A stretch of DNA of 64,000 nucleotides from Akebia trifoliata. Its lineage: Eukaryota > Streptophyta > Magnoliopsida > Ranunculales > Lardizabalaceae. The translations under genes and the position numbers were made by a program. Shown here piece by piece: positions 35,401 to 44,400 of the stretch. The first letter of the stretch is position 1. The number at the start of each line of letters is the position of its first letter. Location of the stretch: assembly GCA_017979445.1 (NCBI GenBank), contig JADQWC010000275.1, forward strand, positions 1 to 64,000, read 5' to 3'. The notes beneath the pieces are model-generated. The model saw only the letters and a list, made by a program, of their open reading frames with translations. It searched no databases and was not told the origin of the DNA.

Positions 35401-38400
35401 ATGGAGGTTCTCCACTTTAGGGTCAGGCGAACTTATTGTCTCTTCATAATATTCCTAAAAGAAGTCACATGTTATTGGATCTCATAGGTTGCTAACGTCT
35501 TGATCATTGATGATGGTGTGGAATTTCTTGATGACTTAGTTAAAGGATCTTCATCAATGAGTGGTTCTGGGATCTTGTAGATTGTGTTTAATGGAGTGAC
35601 TATTAGAGATATATTGATGGTTGGATCACTTATTCGAGCTCTTTTGATACGTTGCTGTTTGATGGAGTGACTATTGAAGATGCATTGATGTTTGGATCAC
35701 TGATTCAAGCTCTTTTGATGCTTTGGCCTGTACTTTGAACTAGTTAAGTAGTCTGAAACCTCACTTTCTTATCTGATTGGTAATCTTAGGGGGTTGAGGA
35801 AATCTGACTGCATCATTAAGGTAACTAAAATAATCTATATCCCTCTTTCACAAGATTAAGGCCATGTGATGCAGGAACATCTCCAGCCAATTTCAATTCA
35901 TTTAGGTGTATGGAGACATGACACACCATTGTTGTATGCATCAACAACCATGTAATGAAAGTTATTGGGGATCAAGAGGATTTCTAGATGACAATCTTGT
36001 TGTAGTTTGGTAGTTTCCAAAAAATAAGTGTAGGGTGGTAAACGGAAACCTTTTTGTACTGTTATGGTATTTTTGCAACACCTTCCTGGTAAGCAAAGGT
36101 AATTAGTAGTACCCCAATATATATTTACAAACTTAAAGATACTTTCATATAAGGCTGCAACCTGGGCGGGTTGGAGGGTCAACCCAAGTTGTAGAACCCT
36201 CAACCCGACCATCGTATTAGAGATCATTAACCCAAGCTCAACTCGAGATTGAGCTTCAAAAATCGGGTTGAGCTCGGGTTAGCCCACATTAGGTAATTTT
36301 GGGTGGGTTGAGCTCATTGAGCAAGCCTTATTTTATTTTGATCAACGCATAAATTTTATTTTACATCTTAAAAAATAAATACAAAATAAAAAAACAAAAT
36401 CACTAGTAAATAAATTTGCACACAACCTCCAAATCCATTAATTTTTATATTATAATTGTTTTCCTTAATTTTACAAATATATTTAAGAAGAGAATACTAA
36501 TATTTAAAAAAAATAAAAATAAAAATATTTATACTTAAATATATAGCATCGGGTTTGGGTTGAGTTGGGTTACTTGGAGCTTCAACCCAAGCTCAACTTG
36601 AATTGAATTCTAGTTGAGATTTCCTAGCCCAGGCTCAACTCATTTTCCATATAATCCAACCCAGGCTCGCCCATCAATCGGTTAGCCCGCCCAAGTTGCA
36701 GCCCTACTTTCATACCCCTCATCCTCGAAATGTAGCAGATTTGATTCAAGTAGGATATTCCACAAGTTTGAAAATTGAAGGTACTAGCAATTAGGCAATG
36801 AATATTGCAAAAATTACTCAATGTTAAGTAGAGATATTGAACACTATGTAAATAGGAGATATGAAGGCTTTTGGGAGGTCTTGGAATTATTCTTTGTGTT
36901 CAAGAGTGAGTTGGTGAAAGAGATTTTTTGGATCATTGTGTTGGGTTGTGTTTTAACCCCACACTGGTTAATCATCAAAAAAAAGTTTTCTTTGGGCATT
37001 TTCCTCACTCTTGTGTCCTTTGCAAATGAGTTCTTTTTCACTGATTTTATAAGCATCGCAAGGGTTACAATAGTGATTTTCTTTTGTAGTAAACATCACA
37101 AGGGTTTCCTTCGTTCTCATTTTTAAGTAGTGCAAAGATTCGCATCCAGCATTGCTTTTTTCACTGTTCAGGGGATTCCATTTGTCCGGGTACGTGGCTA
37201 TAGATGATGTAGGACATCTAAAATTCTAGTTAGAGATTCTTAAGTAGTTTCCTAATTCTAGTTGGATTCGTTTCTATTTTCTAGTTCTAGTAGGATTTCT
37301 ATTTCATAGTTACTTTAGGAGTACTATTCTTTGTTTGTTTCTAATTTGTTTTCAAGTTTCTATTTTTGTCTAAATAGAAAAGAAGTGCAAGAAACATGCG
37401 TCATTTAGTCCCATGTCAAAGAGTTATTATGCTGAAACTTGGCACATGAGAGGTGAGAAGGAAGTCCCACCTCAACACTGATGCATTCATTTCTTGCTTA
37501 TAAAAGATTGGATCACTGAGAGATCAAGGTTTCATTAGATCAACTGCAATTGAATTTAAAATCACACACATTTAGAAAATTTCAGCTACACTAGGGAAAG
37601 GGTTCTTACACATCTATATTCATCTATCTATCTATCTATCTATCAGTCTGTAAGACCTTACAATGAATCTGCAGAGCCAGTTATGAGTATAACTCAAGAA
37701 AGAAAAGATAGACATGTGATTTGGGACGTTTCCCAAAAGGCCTATATTTTGATGTTTTGATACCCTTCTTTTACAACAACAAAACCCATTAGTTTTCCCA
37801 ACCCCACATACCTGTACTAATTGCTCTTTTTTCTTTTCTCATTTTCTTTCTTTCAAGTTTCATGAAATTAACTACTTTTTCTAAAACACCCAAAAATCTA
37901 ACCAATTTTACTTTCCCCGTACTTTTGGACCTAGTTTCAATGATACTTTTCTCCATATGCATGCATTGGAGGTTGCCCCTTGTGAACTTCCTTGATTTTG
38001 GTTTATCGAACCTGAACTAATAAAGGAAAAAAATCGTCCTATCTGCTCCTTGGCTGCCATGTGTGATGCCACATGTGCATTAAGGTAGGTTAATAATTAA
38101 GGTCCTTGGGCTGTAGACTTGATGGTTTCCTGGATCAGGATCAAATTGCTTCAAATTGGGTGATGGGCCTTTTTCGAGTGGCTTGATTAATTGACTTTGG
38201 TAGTCCGATCATTCATCCGAGTGGGTGGTTGATCTTTAGCTGCATCAAATGCATCTCTCCTTGTTTACTACTGGTTATGTCAAATGCAATTCTTTAAAGA
38301 AGTCTTGCTGTGTAAAATTACTATTTATAAATCATTTTGCACATAATTGAAAGTTTCTATAAAGTCAAGTAGATTCCCCCATAGAGTGTTATTTCTGAAT

Positions 38401-41400
38401 ATGGGGAGTTGCATTTTCAAATCTCAACGATATATAGTAAAAACAAACTTTTTGTGATATTTATTGTTTTGGCCATTTTTCCAAAAAGTTCCATATATAC
38501 TATAAACTCGTGATATTACCATTATATTGGCCTGTTTTGTAATTTAAGGATACCTTTATAACTGTCCTTTAAGTTGCCTTAGTTAATGATATTGAAAAGC
38601 TACTTTGTTGCAACCAAACATATATGCCCATGAGTCTCCCCCTTCTTCACTGTTTTGAATTGTACTTTTGGTAATCTTGATTTTGTTCAGATTTCTCAAA
38701 TTGTAAATTACTTTCATTATGTAAATTGGTTAGTGATATAGGAAGCTCTTGCTGAGATATTTACATGATATCATAAAAATAAATTTATTTGAATACAATT
38801 TTTTTTTTTTTAATTTTCTATAATTCCCTTGGAAAAATGATGTTGTATACAAAAGTACTATAGTTATTATGCCTTCCCATTTATCTTTTTAATAAATTTT
38901 ATATTCCATTTTATTAAAATACTTATTATTCAAAAAACCTCCACTAATCAAAAATAAAAATAAAATAAGCTAAGCATTGTAATTATCCCTAGTGTTTAAC
39001 AATCAAGTCCTTTATATCTATCCATACATGAAAATACATTTTGTTAAGTAATCCCAATCGTAAGGATGCTAAGATAGTGCGGACAGCCAAAATTTCCCAA
39101 GTTGAACATGTAGCATCCAGTCATTATTAGATGTTCTTTTTTTTTCCCTCTCAATCTCCTAGCAAACATTCAATCATAACTGAAATCTAAGATGCATTAG
39201 TTTAATATGTTTATGCTTTTGGGATATCATAGTTTCGACATTATTAAATGCAAAGAAATAATTTTTGGATGGTGAATCTTTATTAGTTCTTTTTTCCCTT
39301 TAAATTTTTGTTATTTTAGAAACACCTCCTTGTAAAATTGGTGATATTAGGTTTTCCCACTTTCAAAATGCAAGAGATCAAAATTTCTCTATTAAATCAT
39401 CAAGAAAAAGCAATCTCGATTTGCAGTCAAGGGCAAACCCAATCTTGCATTTTGTAAGGGGGTAAACCTTGTTAGAAATTTTCTATCTAATTTTGATTTA
39501 TTGACCTAAAAGTAATTTATTTGTATATAATATTTTTTTTGAAGTTTCTAAAAGTTTGAAATTAAAAAAAAAGATTTGTTTAGAAGTAGTTGTACCATTA
39601 AATTACTTTTGTTCTTTTATAAATTTCAAATGTTTTGGAGGGATTTCGTATTTCTTTGAAAAAATTAGTATTGTGGGTAAACCTTGTTAGAAATTTTCTA
39701 TCTAATTTTGATTTATTTACCTAAAAGTAATTTATTTGCATATGATTTTTTTTTATAGTTTCTAAAAGTTTGAAATTAAAAAAAGAAGGTTTGTTTAAAA
39801 GTAGTTGTACCATTAAACTACTTTTGTATTTTTATAAATTTCAAATGTTTTGGAGGGATTCCAAATTTCTTTGAAAAATTAACTTCACACCTACATTTTT
39901 TAGTCCCACAATTGATAGGAGTAAGACTCACCTCAAACTTATAAAGGACTCCTCACTTATTATATTTGTTATTTGAGTAAAAAGAATTTGTTGTATGTAG
40001 TGGCGGTTTGTCGTAGCGTTCACGCACCCGCGCGACATGCAAAAGGGCGATTGGGCGCTTCAGAGGCGCACTTTGCACTTCACACTTATTCATTGTTGTG
40101 AGAAGCATTGGGGAGCTCTTTCCTATTTGCTAAGTGTACCATCAAGGTTTGATATTGACCGTTGGATAGATGATCAAGATGATTGGTGGTTCAGAGTACT
40201 TGATCGTGGTCAAGATTGTGGGCCAACATGATTTGACCACGCAATGACTTGCCAATAGGTATTACCATAAGTCAAATAGAGTTGATCGCAGGTCAACAAA
40301 GTTTTCGTAACTGTTGGTGTTTATTCCAAAAGAGTGTGATTATCTAACAAGAACCCTTAATAGTCATGATGCCTATTTAAAGAGACACTATCACTCTTTA
40401 AATTTAGATTTTAAAACCTTTTTATGGACATTGAAAATCATAGATTTCTTGCAATTTTAAAATCTCTCTCCTCGTCTTGGGCATAATATCTTAGTGTTCG
40501 GATCTCTTTTTATTAGTGCAAAAACAATGGGAGATAACAAAGTGACTGGTTTCGTTGTATCTTGGGAATGTGTTTATTCTTTCTCAAAACATTGAATGTT
40601 GGATACATTCTTGACAAAGTTTTGCCTGAATTATCTCCACAAAATCTAGAAGAAACAATGTTATAGCCAAAAAACGTAAGAAGAGGAAAAGTGACGAATT
40701 TATATGCGAAGGTCACATTCTGAATGCACTAAACGATGTCATGTACAACATGTACATTAATATCCCTTTGGCTAAGGAAATCTGGTACGTTTTAGATGAA
40801 AAAGTATTGGGTGGAAGATCTAATAATCAAACTTTCTTAATTGAAAATTTTATGGAATTTAGGATGAAGAACGATTAGCCTATTCTTCCTCAAGTTTATG
40901 AATTACAACTTGTCATTAGTCAAGTTAAATCTGCCGGTATTAATCGTCAAGAGGAATTTCAAGCAGATTCAATTATTGCTAAATTACCTTCATCTTGGAA
41001 TGATTATAGAAGATGTAACATCGACCAGGTTTTGAACCATTATCTTTGGCTCAACTTCAACATCATCTTAGAATTGAACAAGAAACATGACTTCGAGATT
41101 CAAAGGTTGATAAAGAAATTGATCCTAAAGCATAAATGGTTGGGGATGTTAATTCTGGAGGACCCAAATCAATTAAGGGTTGAAACCATATAAAAAGAAA
41201 AACCAATTCAAGAAGAAATCTGATTCCAAAAACAGCCAGCACAAGACCAAAAAGAAGGGTACTTGTTACAGCTATGGAAAACCTGGGCATTTCGCAAGAG
41301 ATTGTCGCCTTTGAAAGCAACAACATCCATCTCAAGTAAATGCAACCGAGGAAAAGATCATAGCCATGATCACTGAAGTAAATTCAGTGATGAAAGATGA

Positions 41401-44400
41401 ATGCTGGCAGTTGGACACCGGTGCTACTATTCATGTTTCCAACAATAGAAATGTATTTACTTCTTATGAAGCAATGAACGAAGGGGCAATCCAACTTGGC
41501 ACTTCAGTCATAGCAAAGGTTGTTGGAATAGGAACTATAGATCTAAAATTTACTTTCGGAAAGGTGATCACTTTGATTAAAGTTCACCATGTACCTGATA
41601 TGAGAAAAAATCTTGTTTTGGGTGACATTTTGAATAAAAGTGGAATTAGAATGGTTTATGAATCTGACAAGTTAGTATTGTTGAAAAATGGGTTGTTATT
41701 GGGAAAAGGGCTATTCTTGTAATGGGATGATTAAGTTAAATGTATTCCGATGAAATGAATAAGAATTCTAGTTCTTCTGCTTACCTGATTGACTCATTTA
41801 ATTTGGCATGGTAGATTAGGACATTTAAATTTTGATTTTATTAAAAGCATGATTAATTTAGGACTTATCCCAAAATGTGATTTTTGAATAGATTAGAAAA
41901 ATGTAAAACTTGTGTTCAAGCCAAAATAGTTGGAAAACCATTTCCTAGTGTTGTTAGAAACACATAAATTCTTGGACTAATTCACATTGATGTATATGAC
42001 TTAAAAAGTTCTGTTACTACTCGAGGAGGAAAAAAATATTTCATAACTTTTATTGATAATTTTTGTAGATGTACATGCCTATTTGTTAAGAACTAAGGAT
42101 GAGACTTTTGAAAAATTTAAGACTTTTAAAGCAGAAGTTGAAAATCAATTAAACAAATCTATTAAGATTATAAGGAGTGATAGAGGTGGAGAATACCTTT
42201 CAGGTCCTTTTAATGAATCTTGTGAAAATCATGGTATTGTGCACTAGACTTCAACCCCTTGTACTCCTTAACAAAATGGTTTAGCATAAAAGAAAAATAG
42301 AACTCTAGAAGAAAGGTTAAATGCTATATTTATAAATTCTGGTTTACCTTATAATTTATGGGGGGAAGCTTTGCTTACTTCGTGTTATATTTTGAATAGA
42401 GTTCCATTTAAGAAAAGTAACAAAACTCCTCTTGAACTTTGGTTTAACAAAAAATTGAATTTAGGATATTTTAAAATGTGGGGGTGTCTTGCTTATGTTA
42501 GAGTTCCTGATATTAAAAGACCTAAGTTGGGACCTAAAGCAACTAAATGTGTTTTTATTGGTTATGCAAAACTTAGTTAAGCATATAGATTTCTAGATTT
42601 AAATTCTAATGTAATTGTAGAATCTAGAGATGCTGAATTTTTTGAGAATATTCTTTATATAGATTATAAAATTATTGGTAATGATATGAGTAATACTTTT
42701 AAAAATAAAGAATCTGAAACTGAATTTATTGATGAACCGAAAGAATTAGTTGATGATTCAATAGAATCTATTGAACCTAGGAGAAGTAAAAGATAAAAGA
42801 ATTCTTTTGGTCCTGATTTTTATGTGTAAAATTTAATTGAAGGTACTAGAGAAGAAATAAAGAGAGAATATTATCCTGTTTCTAATGTTGAAGGTGATCC
42901 CACCTCTTTAATGATGCCTTGTCATCATTGATGCATCCTTTTGGACAGAAGCAATTGATGATGAAATGGAATCCATTTTATCAAATAATACTTGGACTTT
43001 AGTACTTACCCCCTAGTTCAAAAACCATAGGTTATAAATGGATTTTTAGAGAGAAGTTAAGAGCCGATGGCTCTATTGATAAGTTTAAGGCCAAATTAGT
43101 GGCTAAAGGCTTTAGACAAAAGGAAGGAATTGATTATTTTGATACGTATGCTCCAATAGCTAAAAGAACTACTATTAGACTCTTGTTAGCTTTATCATCT
43201 GTTCATAAACTTAACCGAGGAAATTTACATGGATCTGTTTGAAGGCTTTATAATGAAAGGACAAGAGCATAAGGTTTGCAACTTAGTCAAATCTTTGTAT
43301 GGGTTAAAACAAGCCTCAAAATTATGGCATGATAAATTTGATAAAGTAATGTTGTCTAATATTTATAAAATTAATGAATTAGATAAGTGTGTATGTAGTA
43401 AATTTAATGATTGTTCTGGTGTGATTATTTGTTTGTATGTTGACGACATGCTTATTTTTGGTACTGATATAGAATGCATAATTAAAAAAAAAAAAAATTG
43501 TTTTTCTCATCTAATTTCTAAATGAAGGATATGGGAATAGCAGATGTAATTCTAGGAATTAAGTTAATAAGAACTGATAATGGTATATCATTAACTCAAT
43601 CTCATTATATTGAAATATAATCATTTTGATTGCAAATCTGTTTCTACCCCGTATGATCCTAACAATAAGTTAGTTAAGATCACCGGAAGGTGTATTTCCC
43701 AATTAAATTATGCTAAGATAATTGGTAGTATCATGTATGCTATGTATTGCACTTGTCCAAACATGCATATGCTGTAAGGAAACTAATTAGATATACTAGT
43801 AACCTTGGTCAGGAACATTGGGATGCAATATTTCGAGTTTTGAAATATCTAAGAAGGATTGTTAATTATGCCTTGAAATCTAATGATTTTCCTGCTGTAA
43901 TAAAAGGGTACAACGATGCTAGTTGGACTGTAGATAGTGAAGAATAAAAGGTTACGACTGGTTGGATTTTAACTATGGCAAGTGGTGCGATTTCGTGGGG
44001 ATCGAAAAAGCAAGCCTGCATTACTCACTCTACTATGGTGGCCAAGTTCATTGCACTTGCTGCAGTATGTAAAGTGGCACAATGACTTAGAAACTTAATG
44101 ACAGACTTGCCTTTAGTTAATAAGCCAATTCCTGCACTTGCCATTTATTGTGATGGTGAAGCTACTTTGAAGAGAGCTAACAATAAGACGTACAATGGTA
44201 AGAATCGACATATTAGTCTTCGACATAATTTGGTCAGAAGTTTACTCAAAGATGGAGTAGTTTCATTAATCTTTGTAAGGTCTAAAGAGAACTTGGCTGA
44301 TCCTCTTACTAAGGGACTTGCAAGAGATTATATTTATAAAACAACGAAGAGAATGGGTTTAAGCTCTATAAACTGAAATCATCAACAATACCAACCTAGT

